From Alistipes sp. (GTDB lineage Bacteria > Bacteroidota > Bacteroidia > Bacteroidales > Rikenellaceae): 54,480 bases of DNA. The stretch is taken from positions 1-54,480 of the forward strand of contig JAGBUB010000039.1 in the NCBI GenBank assembly GCA_017631035.1. Reading direction: 5' to 3'. Of this stretch, positions 1-8,656 are shown piece after piece. Under the pieces are notes generated by a model. The model had not been told where the DNA came from, did no database searches, and worked only from the letters and a program-made list of their open reading frames with translations. Made by a program: the position numbers and the translations under genes. The first letter of the stretch is position 1; each line of letters begins with the position of its first letter.

Positions 1-901
1 AGAACTCGCCGTTATCAACGATACCACGGATAACCTCGTACATATCGTAGGGCTTGTTGGGATTGTCAGGAATAATCTCGTTCAAGATATCCTCCTTACG
101 AGCGATGTCGTCGGTGCAAGGAACACAGGGAGCATCCTCCATATTGTTCTGGGGCATATATGAGAGCAAGCCGCGGATCAATGCGATACCCTCCTCCTCA
201 GTGTCAACTGCAAACTGAGCAACACCAGACTTAGTAGTGTGCATATCAGCACCACCCAACTGCTCCTGAGTTACGTCCTCACCAGTAACGGTCTTAACAA
301 CCTTGGGACCTGTAAGGAACATGTTAGAAGTCTGACGACGCATGATGATGAAGTCAGTCAATGCGGGTGAGTAAACAGCACCACCTGCGCAAGGACCGAA
401 GATAGCTGAGATCTGGGGAATAACACCAGAAGCCATTACGTTGCGCTGGAAGATGTTAGCATAACCTGCCAATGCGTTTACGCCCTCCTGAATACGAGCA
501 CCACCTGAATCGTTCAAACCGATACAGGGAGCACCGTTACGCATAGCCATATCCATCACCTTGCAGATCTTGTCAGCGAGTGAGATAGAGAGTGAACCAG
601 CTGTTACAGTGAAATCCTGAGCAAACACATACACCAAACGGCCCTCGATTGTACCATAACCTGTTACAACGCCATCACCGAAGGTGTGCTTCTTCTCCAT
701 ACCAAAATCGTAGCAACGGTGAGTTACGAACATATCGAACTCCTCGAAACTACCCTCATCCAAGAGCATCTGAATACGCTCACGCGCAGTATACTTACCC
801 TTCTCGTGCTGTTTCTGGATAGCCTTCTCACCGCCGCCCATACGAGCAATCTCGCGGTTCTCGATCAACTTGGCTACCTGCTGTTTTTGAATTTCGCTCA
901 T
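1..901 (-). CDS. mmdA: Methylmalonyl-CoA decarboxylase / propionyl-CoA carboxylase carboxyltransferase subunit (partial, 3' end outside window)
   Basis: The minus strand reads open from an ATG at 901 to the window edge: about 300 codons starting [16 protein letters not shown], i.e. the N-terminal part of a family usually near 515 residues. Visible motifs of biotin-dependent acyl-CoA carboxyltransferases are [13 protein letters not shown] and [17 protein letters not shown], which form the CoA-ester and oxyanion region. In this family the enzyme moves CO2 between methylmalonyl-CoA and biotin in the succinate-propionate pathway. It lies 27 bp downstream of mce, facing the same way, so the two probably share a transcript. 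Biotin carrier and membrane decarboxylase subunits, if present, are beyond the window, so decarboxylase versus carboxylase cannot be told apart. Confidence 0.93.
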   Translation of the reverse strand, partial: MSEIQKQQVAKLIENREIARMGGGEKAIQKQHEKGKYTARERIQMLLDEGSFEEFDMFVTHRCYDFGMEKKHTFGDGVVTGYGTIEGRLVYVFAQDFTVTAGSLSISLADKICKVMDMAMRNGAPCIGLNDSGGARIQEGVNALAGYANIFQRNVMASGVIPQISAIFGPCAGGAVYSPALTDFIIMRRQTSNMFLTGPKVVKTVTGEDVTQEQLGGADMHTTKSGVAQFAVDTEEEGIALIRGLLSYMPQNNMEDAPCVPCTDDIARKEDILNEIIPDNPNKPYDMYEVIRGIVDNGEF

Positions 902-928
902 AGCAAATTTTATTGATTTATTGATTGA

Positions 929-1339
929 TTATTTGTTCTTGTCCTCGCACAACTCGGTCAAAATACCCTGAGTTGACTTGGGGTGCAGGAATGCGATAGT
1001 CAGACCCTCGGCACCCTTACGGGGAGTCTTGTCGATAAGGCTTACACCCTGAGCCTCGGCATCAGCCAACTGCTCCTCGATGTTCTCGCAAGCAAGAGCC
1101 ATGTGGTGAATACCTACACCACGCTTCTCGATATACTTTGCAATGGTAGAGTCCTCTGAAGTGGGCTCCAACAACTCAATCTTAGTCTGACCGATCATAA
1201 AGAAAGCGGTCTTAACCTTCTGATCAGCAACCTCCTCGATTGCATAACACTTCAGACCCAAAACATTCTCCCAATAGGGAATTGCCTCCTCAAGGCTCTT
1301 CACTGCGATACCAAGATGCTCGATGTGTGAAACTTTCAT
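929..1339 (-). CDS. mce: Methylmalonyl-CoA epimerase
   Basis: 136 residues, the usual length for this VOC-superfamily enzyme that interconverts (S)- and (R)-methylmalonyl-CoA, linking the B12-dependent mutase to the carboxyltransferase. The start has the typical IEHLGIAV strand carrying a metal-binding His, the middle has GVGIHHMAL with the second His, and ELLEP and ILTELCE supply the acidic ligands. It is first in a minus-strand unit followed by mmdA, and has a good promoter about 75 bp upstream. Nothing looks damaged. Confidence 0.95.
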   Translation of the reverse strand: MKVSHIEHLGIAVKSLEEAIPYWENVLGLKCYAIEEVADQKVKTAFFMIGQTKIELLEPTSEDSTIAKYIEKRGVGIHHMALACENIEEQLADAEAQGVSLIDKTPRKGAEGLTIAFLHPKSTQGILTELCEDKNK

Positions 1340-1410
1340 AATTTAAGAGTTTAATAGTTGTATTTTTGTATGTAAATTTTGAATTAATTCTATAGTAGCA
1401 TTAAACTCCA

Positions 1411-1441
1411 CAAAGGTACAAGTAAATTATGAAATAAGAAA
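1411..1441 (-). promoter_or_regulatory. Bacteroidales-type promoter of mce-mmdA
   Basis: On the minus strand, TACCTTTG (1411-1418) matches the Bacteroidota -7 consensus TAnnTTTG. Nineteen bases upstream is TTTC, one base off the -33 TTTG. A transcript would start near 1404, leaving a leader of about 65 nt before mce. Confidence 0.6.
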
Positions 1442-1545
1442 ATTTTTGCACGCTTTATAAACTATTTTTAACAACAATTTAACTTTAGTTTGTTTCTTTG
1501 TGCGAAAGTTGCTAAATTCGCTCCCGACTAACGTCCAAACTAACG

Positions 1546-2019
1546 ATGAAGCGACTTATTCTGTGCACGATTTTGGCCCTGATGACCATCAGCGATGGTG
1601 TATGCCAGAGTGTGATTGTGGGTGACAAACTACCCTCGACCATATTCCAGCGTCGTTGGCTTATGGACATACAACCCGACGAGGCCGACTACACCTGCAT
1701 ACTCTTCTACCACTCGGAGAGTGGGCTATGCCAGCGTGTGCTGAATAAGGTAAAAACCATCGTCGAGGAGTATGGCTCGTCACTCAACCTGGTCATCATA
1801 ACCAAGGAGCGATACGACAAGGCAGGTGTTACACTGACCGAGCATCTGGACGACCGCGTAGGCGTTGCTTTCGACGAGGGGGGCCGCCTGTTTAAGCAGT
1901 TGGGGGTATCATTCATCCCCTTCTGCGTGGTGTGCGACAAGAAGCGCCGCACGCTATGGTGTGGTAACGGAGCAATGTTTACCCGCGACGTAATGAATAA
2001 CATTTTAACAACCCAATAA
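1546..2019 (+). CDS. Secreted thioredoxin-fold protein without a CXXC active site
   Basis: 157 residues beginning with a signal-peptide-like stretch (MKRLILCTILALMTISDGVCQ). The rest fits a TlpA/thioredoxin-like fold: a CILFYHSES strand-turn where the redox site would be, then NLVIITKERYD, LFKQLGVSFIPFCVV with the cis-Pro region, and a final helix. The active-site position reads HSESGLCQ, so only one cysteine remains and disulphide exchange of the ordinary kind is unlikely. The stop codon is 2 bp before meaB, so the two genes are almost certainly co-transcribed, yet one product is exported and the other cytosolic. No specific function can be assigned. Confidence 0.7.
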   Translation: MKRLILCTILALMTISDGVCQSVIVGDKLPSTIFQRRWLMDIQPDEADYTCILFYHSESGLCQRVLNKVKTIVEEYGSSLNLVIITKERYDKAGVTLTEHLDDRVGVAFDEGGRLFKQLGVSFIPFCVVCDKKRRTLWCGNGAMFTRDVMNNILTTQ

Positions 2020-2021
2020 CA

Positions 2022-3152
2022 ATGGCTTTCACCAAGATTGACCACTACGAAAAAGAGTATCTCGACACTCACCACGACAGCGCCCTGAATGTAAACGAGG
2101 GTGTTGCCGACCAACCCATAGTAAACCCCTACTTCAAACGCAAGAAGCGTCGCACACTCTCGACCGATGAGTATGTGGAGGGTATTTTGGCGGGTAACAT
2201 CACCATTCTGTCGCAAGCTATCACATTGATTGAGAGCAATAACCCCACTCACTATGCGCAGGCACAGGAGATTATTGAGCGCTGTCTGCCTCACGCCGGC
2301 CGCTCGGTACGCATCGGTATTACAGGTGTGCCGGGAGCAGGTAAATCGACCTTTATCGAGGCTATCGGAGGCATGGTTGCTTCGCTTCGCCATCGCCTGG
2401 CGGTACTTGCCATTGACCCCAGTTCAGAGCGCAGTGGAGGTTCTATTTTGGGTGACAAAACACGAATGGAGAGCATCTCTTCAAATCCCGATATTTTTAT
2501 CCGACCTTCACCCTCGGCTGGCTCATTGGGTGGCGTAGCTCGCAAGACGCGTGAGACTATAGTGCTGTGTGAGGCAGCAGGTTACGACGTAATCTTCATC
2601 GAAACCGTTGGTGTAGGACAGTCGGAGACAGCTGTACACTCGATGGTTGATATGTTTATGATGTTACAGATTTCGGGTGCCGGCGACGAGTTGCAGGGTA
2701 TCAAACGAGGCATTATGGAGATGGCCGATATGATGGTTATCACCAAGGCCGACGGCGAGAATATCCACAAGGCGGAGCTTGCAAAGGTACAGTATCAGGG
2801 CGCTTTGCATCTCTTCCCTATGCCCGAGTCAGGATGGCGTCCCAAGGTGTACACCTGCTCATCGGTAGCAAAGACAGGATTGGAGGAGGTGTGGAAGGGC
2901 GTCGAGGAGTATCTCGACCACATCCAGGCCAACGGCTACTACGAAGCAAATCGCAACCGACAGAACAAGTATTGGATGTACGAAAGTATCAATCAGGCAC
3001 TCAAGAGCAACTTCTACCAGAACCCCTCGATTGCCGAGCGCATAGCCGACGTCGAGCAGCGAGTTTTGGATGCAAAGTTAAGTTCATTTATTGCCGCTAA
3101 AGAGCTGTTAGACATCTACTTTGGTGAATCCAACCACTCGCTTGACGAGTAA
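2022..3152 (+). CDS. meaB: Methylmalonyl-CoA mutase-associated GTPase MeaB (ArgK family)
   Basis: 376 residues. The G3E-type P-loop GTPase core starts with GVPGAGKST at residues 102-110, followed by LAVLAIDPSSERSGGSILGDKTRM (the switch region), the ETVGVGQSE motif, and VITKADGEN for guanine recognition. MeaB proteins load and protect adenosylcobalamin in methylmalonyl-CoA mutase, in the cytoplasm. The mutase genes are not in this window, but mce and mmdA of the same pathway lie just upstream on the other strand. The roughly 45-residue extension before the family's N-terminal helices is charged and probably flexible. A hairpin terminator follows the stop codon. Confidence 0.95.
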   Translation: MAFTKIDHYEKEYLDTHHDSALNVNEGVADQPIVNPYFKRKKRRTLSTDEYVEGILAGNITILSQAITLIESNNPTHYAQAQEIIERCLPHAGRSVRIGITGVPGAGKSTFIEAIGGMVASLRHRLAVLAIDPSSERSGGSILGDKTRMESISSNPDIFIRPSPSAGSLGGVARKTRETIVLCEAAGYDVIFIETVGVGQSETAVHSMVDMFMMLQISGAGDELQGIKRGIMEMADMMVITKADGENIHKAELAKVQYQGALHLFPMPESGWRPKVYTCSSVAKTGLEEVWKGVEEYLDHIQANGYYEANRNRQNKYWMYESINQALKSNFYQNPSIAERIADVEQRVLDAKLSSFIAAKELLDIYFGESNHSLDE

Positions 3153-3180
3153 CCATACAACAGAGAAACGGACAAACAAA

Positions 3181-3215
3181 ATAGGCTGCTAACCGATTGT
3201 TAGCAGCCTATTTCT
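3181..3215. terminator. Bidirectional terminator between meaB and rhaR
   Basis: A perfect 13-bp inverted repeat (ATAGGCTGCTAAC at 3181-3193, reverse complement at 3199-3211) with a 5-nt loop. T-rich sequence follows on both strands, so it can end meaB (plus) and the rhamnose operon (minus). Confidence 0.85.
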
Positions 3216-3234
3216 ATTCATATTTCACACCACC

Positions 3235-4143
3235 CTACTTCTTTCCTTTCTCGGGCGTTGACATACGGCGATAGGTGTTGGGCGTACATCCCATCACACG
3301 TTTGAATGTGGTGTAGAAATGCTCGGTCGACTTGAAGTTAAGCATAAATGCAATCTCCTTAATCGACTCGCGGGTATTTGCCAGCATATACTGAGCGTGA
3401 CGCAACTTCATCTCCATAAAATACTTTGCAGGAGGGTGTCCAGTATAGTCGCGGAATATCTTTCTAAACCACGAATAACTCACATTCAGATGCGCCGCCA
3501 GAGCCTCCAAATCGATACTATGCATAACATTTTCCTGCATAATACTCTTGGCCTGCTCGACAATCTGATCCAGACGATCCGCCGACAGTGATTCATTGCG
3601 TGAGGTGAAATTAATCACACCAATCATATGCATAACAATACCGGCAAGCATCTGCTGGGCAGCAGGGCGGTCAATAGAGGCCACCTCGATGGCACGCTGG
3701 TAGAGTTCCACAATCTCACGATTCAGACCCACGCTGAAGATATACTCACCCTCGTCGAAGAGCGTACGAATGGCTCGCTCGGCCACATCGCCTACGAAGC
3801 CTATGTAGTATTCGTTCCAGCCCACCTCTTGCGCCGGGCGGTAGGTATGCCACTGTCCGGGGCGAAGCAGAATCATCATTCCCTTCGATACGGGGAACTC
3901 GCCCTGCTCGGTAGTGAGCGTACCACGGCCTTTGACAATATAGAGGAGCTGGTATTCGCTCAACACGCGACCCCGCTCAGGATCAAACACATAGCCATTA
4001 GGGTGATTAGGTGCAGGATATACCTCGCCAGGTGTTACCACCTGCGATCCTACAACATTCACTCCACAGCCATATTGCAGATCAGATTTGTTGGGAATCA
4101 AGTAATGGAATTTAATCTCTGAAGATTTGGTTGTTTCATCCAT
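3235..4143 (-). CDS. rhaR: AraC-family transcriptional regulator of rhamnose use
   Basis: 302 residues. The N-terminal half is a cupin-like sensing domain (QLLYIVKGRGTLTTEQG, LLRPGQWHTYRP). The C-terminal 100 residues hold two AraC helix-turn-helix units: LEALAAHLNVSYSWFRKIF and IKEIAFMLNFKSTEHFYTTF. It is the last gene of the minus-strand rhamnose operon, 6 bp after rhaT. The assignment as the rhamnose regulator rests on this position and on the known AraC-type RhaR of Bacteroides; the ligand is inferred. Being inside the operon suggests positive autoregulation. Confidence 0.85.
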   Translation of the reverse strand: MDETTKSSEIKFHYLIPNKSDLQYGCGVNVVGSQVVTPGEVYPAPNHPNGYVFDPERGRVLSEYQLLYIVKGRGTLTTEQGEFPVSKGMMILLRPGQWHTYRPAQEVGWNEYYIGFVGDVAERAIRTLFDEGEYIFSVGLNREIVELYQRAIEVASIDRPAAQQMLAGIVMHMIGVINFTSRNESLSADRLDQIVEQAKSIMQENVMHSIDLEALAAHLNVSYSWFRKIFRDYTGHPPAKYFMEMKLRHAQYMLANTRESIKEIAFMLNFKSTEHFYTTFKRVMGCTPNTYRRMSTPEKGKK

Positions 4144-4149
4144 AAATTT

Positions 4150-5163
4150 TTATTTTAATATTTCGGGCAGAAATGAACTAATTATAAGTACTACAATACC
4201 TGCTACCAGCACCACGATAGTGCGCTTCGAGCAGCCCTTCCACTCTTTAAGAATAATACCCCACACGTTAGAGAATACCACGTTGAGAGCCATCAATATA
4301 CACCAACTGAAAGTCATCAGCGAAGGCGAATCTGTCAAAAATCCCTTACCAAGACTCAAGCCGAAGAACTGACTATACCACAGCACACCGGCGAGGGCAC
4401 AGAAAAGGATGTTGTTAGCCCACAGCGACGAGTCGGCGTAGTCGGCAAAGGTGCGATTACGCACGTTCTGGTAGATGCAATAGATCGCGTTGGTCACAAA
4501 ACCTCCGATTGTCACCATAAACGTGGCGGGCAGGGTTTTGTAGATATCGGCCGTAGCATCACCAAAATTGAGTGCCTCGCCAAAGCCCAAGCCAATGTTG
4601 AAGCAGGCACTCATAAATCCTGCGAGCAACGCAACGGCAATACCCTTGGTGAAGTTAAAGTCTTTCACCGCCTCACGCTTCTGCTCTTCAGATAGCGACT
4701 GCGACTTCATATGGCCAGCCACACCGATAATGGCAATACCCAGCAGGGTAACCACCACACCGATAATCACCGACGCCGTCAAGTCACCAGGGCGACCAAG
4801 CAACAACGGAGTGAGTATAGTACCCAAACCTGCGCAAGTACCCAACGCAAGCGACTGACCCAAAGCTACGCCAAGGTAACGCATCGAAAGGCCGAAAGTA
4901 AGACCACCTACACCCCACAGCACACCAAATAGCGCCGTAAGAGCACTCTCCTTGGGATAGGCAGCATACAACTCGAAGAGCGAGTGGCCTTCGGGCACAG
5001 CAAGCATAGCTCCTGCCACGGGGAAGATAATCCACGCAAAGACGCCCTGCACCAACCAATACGACTCCCAGCTCCAGCTGCGTATCTTATTGATAGGCAC
5101 ATAGCTACTCGACTGGCAGAATGCGCCTATCGCAATGATTAGTAATCCGATAATAATCTCCAT
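4150..5163 (-). CDS. rhaT: L-rhamnose/proton symporter RhaT
   Basis: 337 residues from the ATG at 5163 (a TTG three codons upstream also fits but the family starts MEIIIGLLIIAIG). About ten hydrophobic segments are visible, with the family signature near the N-terminus (GAFCQSSSYVPINKIRSW) and LRYLGVALGQSLALGTCAGL in the middle. RhaT belongs to the drug/metabolite transporter superfamily and carries L-rhamnose across the inner membrane with protons. It sits between rhaA (19 bp upstream) and rhaR in the same operon, which supports the substrate. Confidence 0.92.
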   Translation of the reverse strand: MEIIIGLLIIAIGAFCQSSSYVPINKIRSWSWESYWLVQGVFAWIIFPVAGAMLAVPEGHSLFELYAAYPKESALTALFGVLWGVGGLTFGLSMRYLGVALGQSLALGTCAGLGTILTPLLLGRPGDLTASVIIGVVVTLLGIAIIGVAGHMKSQSLSEEQKREAVKDFNFTKGIAVALLAGFMSACFNIGLGFGEALNFGDATADIYKTLPATFMVTIGGFVTNAIYCIYQNVRNRTFADYADSSLWANNILFCALAGVLWYSQFFGLSLGKGFLTDSPSLMTFSWCILMALNVVFSNVWGIILKEWKGCSKRTIVVLVAGIVVLIISSFLPEILK

Positions 5164-5182
5164 ATTAAACAACGATTATCGT

Positions 5183-6439
5183 TTAGCAACGCTTCGACGT
5201 TACCTCAGCCTCATACTTGTTAATATCGGCAATAAACTCCTCGCCTACGGGCACACCGTTCTTCAAGCAGAACATATCCCATACAGCATTCCAGGGAAGC
5301 GACTTGCACTCCTCGAGCAATGCCAAACGCTCGAAACCACGGCCCTCGGCCTCATACTCGCGCAATGTTGCCAGAGGCTCCAACAGAGCCTGCAACAAAC
5401 ACTTCTGAGTAGCACGTGCACCAATAACGTAGGCGCCAATACGATTGATTGAGGCATCGAAGTAGTCAAGACCAATATGTACACGATCCAGCGCATCGCA
5501 ACGCACGATCTCCTTGGTGAGATCCAGAGTCTCGTCGTTGATGATTGTCACGTGGTCAGAGTCCCAGCGTACGGGGCGGCTCACGTGCAACATAACCTCG
5601 GGCGTGAAGAGCAAGAGCGACGACATCTTATCGGCAATCGACTCGGTGGGATGGAAGTGACCGGTGTCGAGTGTCACCATAATGCCCTTCTGCGCTGCGT
5701 AGCCAATGTAGAAGTCGTTGCTACCCACAGTGTAGCTCTCCAGACCGATGCCGAATACCTTCGACTCCACTGAATCGCGCATCCACTCATATTTCTGCTC
5801 AAGAATCTCGTCGAGCGACTGCTTCAGGATGGCACGGTACTTCATACGGTTCACGGTGAAGTCCTTCGAGCCGTCGTGCACCCATATATTGAGCATTGCG
5901 GGGTCACCCTGACGGCGTCCCATCTCGTCGGCAATAGCACGGCAACGCTTTGTATGCTCAACCCAGAACTTGCGGATATCCTCCTTAGGACTTGCCAGCG
6001 TGAGATCCTCACTCTTGGGATGAGAGAACGATGTTGAGTTAAAGTCAAGCTTCATACCATTCTTCTCGGCCCACTGCATCCAGCTCTCAAAGTGCTTGGG
6101 CTCCAACTCATCGCGGTCGGCAGGGCCTGTTTCGCGGAAGTCGGCATAACTTGCGTGGAGGCTCAAGCGGTGATTACCAGGAAGCAACGACACAACCTTC
6201 TCGATATCGGCCTGCAACTCCTCGATAGAGCGAGCCTTACCCGGATAGTTACCCGTCGCCTGAATACCTCCCGTGAGTGCACCTGCATTCTCAAAGCCAC
6301 TCACATCATCTGCCTGCCAGCAGTGCAGCGAGAGTTGTATATTTTGCAATGCAGCCATTGCAGCATCAGCGTCAACACCTATTGCGGCATAACGCTCCTT
6401 GGCGATTTCATACGCCTTTTCGATAAGTTCTGTTTTCAT
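5183..6439 (-). CDS. rhaA: L-rhamnose isomerase
   Basis: 418 residues, the normal length for RhaA (called RhaI in Bacteroides), a metal-dependent TIM-barrel enzyme converting L-rhamnose to L-rhamnulose in the cytoplasm. Family features seen: LSLHCWQADDVSGFEN near residue 35, LNIWVHDGSKD, MVTLDTGHFHPTE with metal ligands, and VHIGLDYFDASINR. It lies between rhaB (41 bp upstream) and rhaT in a co-directional operon. No frame problems. Confidence 0.96.
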   Translation of the reverse strand: MKTELIEKAYEIAKERYAAIGVDADAAMAALQNIQLSLHCWQADDVSGFENAGALTGGIQATGNYPGKARSIEELQADIEKVVSLLPGNHRLSLHASYADFRETGPADRDELEPKHFESWMQWAEKNGMKLDFNSTSFSHPKSEDLTLASPKEDIRKFWVEHTKRCRAIADEMGRRQGDPAMLNIWVHDGSKDFTVNRMKYRAILKQSLDEILEQKYEWMRDSVESKVFGIGLESYTVGSNDFYIGYAAQKGIMVTLDTGHFHPTESIADKMSSLLLFTPEVMLHVSRPVRWDSDHVTIINDETLDLTKEIVRCDALDRVHIGLDYFDASINRIGAYVIGARATQKCLLQALLEPLATLREYEAEGRGFERLALLEECKSLPWNAVWDMFCLKNGVPVGEEFIADINKYEAEVTSKRC

Positions 6440-6480
6440 TTTGTATCAGTGTTTTAGTTTTTATTTTCAGTTAAATGGTT

Positions 6481-7947
6481 TTACTCTCTGTAAACCTTCA
6501 AATACTTTTCATAGGCTTCATCCCACTCACTCGTATTACTAGGCTCAAAGCTATGGCGTCCAGCAAGCGACTCGGCAATCATTGCACGCATCTGAACGAT
6601 GCTATCCACCACGCCTGCCCATTTGGCCTGCATCATCACATTACCCAAAGCGGTAGCCTCGGCCGAACCTGTCTCGATGTGCAAACCTGTAGCATTGGCC
6701 GTATATTGGTTAAGCATATTGTTGCGTGCACCTCCACCTATTACATACATACGCGAGAGAGGCTTGGGCGAAAACTCGTTGAGCATATCCACCACCTGAC
6801 GATAGCGCAGAGCCAGCGACTCGAATATGCATCGCACAAACTCCCCAACGCTCGCGGGCACAGGCTGACCGGTAGCCTCACAATACTCCTTGATAGCCTC
6901 GGTCATCGACTTGGGATTTGCAAAGCACGCCGCATCGGGATTAATCAGCGAGCGGAAGGGCTCAGCCTCTTCGGCAGCGGCAATCAAATCACCATAACTC
7001 ATCTCCTCCCACTCTGTGCGCGAACGCTCCAGTAGCCACATACCGCATATATTTTTCAACACACGGATTGTACCTTCGATACCACCCTCGTTGGTGAAAT
7101 TCAACGCAAAACTGCGCTCCGAGATGATAGGCTCCCTGGACTCGATACCCATCAGCGACCACGTTCCCGAACTTAGGTAGGCGGCATCGTCACCATCGAG
7201 CTGCGTTCCTGCCACAGCCGAGCCGGTATCGTGGCTGGCAACAGCCACCACGGGCACTGCGCCAAAACCTGTAAGTGACTGCACCTCCTCGGTCAGTACT
7301 CCAATCTGCTCGCCAGGCATCGTAATAGGGCCAAAGTGTTCGGGTGTAAGACCCAGCAAAGAGAGTATATCGGCATCCCACTGCTTAGTGCGAGGATCTA
7401 TCATCTGAGCCGTAGAGGCTATGGTATACTCGGTAATCTGTTCTCCTGTCAGCAGGTAGGCCAGCGCATCGGGTATAAAGAGGATTTTATCGGCTGCAGC
7501 CATAGCCGAGCAGTTGTTTCTACGCAAAGTATCCAACTGGAAGACAGAATTAAAATTCATTATCTGAATTCCCGTCTTTTCGTACAACTCCTTGCGAGGC
7601 ATACGCTTAAAAAACTCGTCGGGCGCACCCACTGTATGGGGGTCACGATAGCAATAAGGCAGACGCAACAGCTCGCCATCGGAACCAAAGAATGCGAAAT
7701 CCACACCCCACGTATCGATACCGATTGACTCCACCTTGACGCCTCGCTCGGCAACATTGCGCAGACCCTCGAGAACCGACTTGTAGATAGCAGGCAAATC
7801 CCAATAGAAGTGACCCTGCATCTGGATGATGGTGTCGGGGAAACGATGCACCTCCTCCATCTCGATTTTGCCACCATTAATTGTGGCCAAAATTACACGG
7901 CCGCTGGTAGCGCCAAGGTCGATTGCTACAAAGTGACGTAAGCTCAT
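6481..7947 (-). CDS. rhaB: Rhamnulokinase
   Basis: 488 residues of the FGGY carbohydrate kinase family. The N-terminal phosphate-binding loop is FVAIDLGATSGRVILA; the region near residue 75 (IGIDTWGVDFAFFG) is the second conserved element; VASHDTGSAVAGT and VIGGGARNNMLNQ belong to the C-terminal ATPase lobe. The enzyme phosphorylates L-rhamnulose at O1. It is the first gene of the rhaB-rhaA-rhaT-rhaR operon. The next enzyme, rhamnulose-1-phosphate aldolase, is not encoded here. Confidence 0.95.
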   Translation of the reverse strand: MSLRHFVAIDLGATSGRVILATINGGKIEMEEVHRFPDTIIQMQGHFYWDLPAIYKSVLEGLRNVAERGVKVESIGIDTWGVDFAFFGSDGELLRLPYCYRDPHTVGAPDEFFKRMPRKELYEKTGIQIMNFNSVFQLDTLRRNNCSAMAAADKILFIPDALAYLLTGEQITEYTIASTAQMIDPRTKQWDADILSLLGLTPEHFGPITMPGEQIGVLTEEVQSLTGFGAVPVVAVASHDTGSAVAGTQLDGDDAAYLSSGTWSLMGIESREPIISERSFALNFTNEGGIEGTIRVLKNICGMWLLERSRTEWEEMSYGDLIAAAEEAEPFRSLINPDAACFANPKSMTEAIKEYCEATGQPVPASVGEFVRCIFESLALRYRQVVDMLNEFSPKPLSRMYVIGGGARNNMLNQYTANATGLHIETGSAEATALGNVMMQAKWAGVVDSIVQMRAMIAESLAGRHSFEPSNTSEWDEAYEKYLKVYRE

Positions 7948-8311
7948 TGATTTGATTATTTTTAGGTTTTAACTATGCGTACAAATTTAAATATAACAAA
8001 AATAAGCCTTTATTTTTATATTGATATGCAAAATTATGATTTTATCACTTTCTATTTTGATTTAGATTTTTTTTAATAACTATCATCTCGCTACCGCCAC
8101 AAGATGCTGCTAGAGGCACAATACCATACACAACGTGGCAATTCGCCCATTTGATATTATACATTATGACACTCCGCGACAACTTCTTTGCCTGCCATAT
8201 CGTGCATAACGGAATACACGCCCCTTGTCAAATCTCAATTTAAAGGTGGTTTCTTGGCCGTGTGCTATTCCAAATAAAAAAATAATTTGCTACCTTTGTC
8301 GCACTTTATAG
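7948..8311. promoter_or_regulatory. Divergent control region between rhaB and the ygbA-like gene
   Basis: 364 bp without a convincing gene. For rhaB (minus) there is a -7 match TAAATTTG at 7982-7989, but no -33 TTTG at the right spacing, as expected of an activator-dependent promoter. For the plus-strand gene there is TACCTTTG at 8291-8298. AT-rich sequence lies at 7975-8080; the middle (8090-8250) shows no repeat or hairpin that I can support. Confidence 0.45.
8291..8298 (+). promoter_or_regulatory. -7 element of the ygbA-glyA unit
   Basis: TACCTTTG matches TAnnTTTG. Transcription would start near 8305, only 7-10 nt before the two in-frame ATGs at 8312 and 8315, so the message would be nearly leaderless. 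No -33 TTTG lies 19-20 bp upstream. Confidence 0.5.
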
Positions 8312-8644
8312 ATGATGGACGAGAAGAAGATTTCGCGCAAACTGCAACACGAGCGACGTATCGTTGCCGACATGATTGCACTCTACTGCCGCAAGAAGCA
8401 CTCCACCAAGGAGTTATGCAACGATTGCCGCACCTTAGCGGAGTATGCCGACCGTCGCACAATGGCCTGCCCGAAGATGGCCGAGAAGACATTCTGCTCG
8501 CAGTGCAAGAGCCATTGCTACCGTCAGGATATGCGTGAGCGCATACGCGAAGTAATGCGTTTTGCAGGGCCACGTATTATCTTACACCATCCGATAGCGG
8601 CACTACGTCATCTGTATTACAGCAAACTGAAAAAGTCAAATTAA
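8312..8644 (+). CDS. ygbA: YgbA family protein (nitrous-oxide-stimulated-promoter family)
   Basis: 110 residues, basic and cysteine-rich. The order RKLQHERRIVADMIALYCRKKH, then LCNDCRTLAEYADRR, CPKMAEKTFCSQCKSHCY and a tail MRFAGPRIILHHPIAALRHLY, is that of the small YgbA family. The cysteines (LCNDC, CP, CSQCKSHCY) look like a metal or iron-sulphur site. In enterobacteria ygbA is in the NsrR nitric-oxide regulon and contributes to growth under nitrosative stress; the biochemistry is unclear. Here it is 12 bp upstream of glyA, so probably co-transcribed with serine/glycine/one-carbon metabolism. A second ATG at 8315 could be the true start. Confidence 0.8.
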   Translation: MMDEKKISRKLQHERRIVADMIALYCRKKHSTKELCNDCRTLAEYADRRTMACPKMAEKTFCSQCKSHCYRQDMRERIREVMRFAGPRIILHHPIAALRHLYYSKLKKSN

Positions 8645-8656
8645 AACATAATAAAA

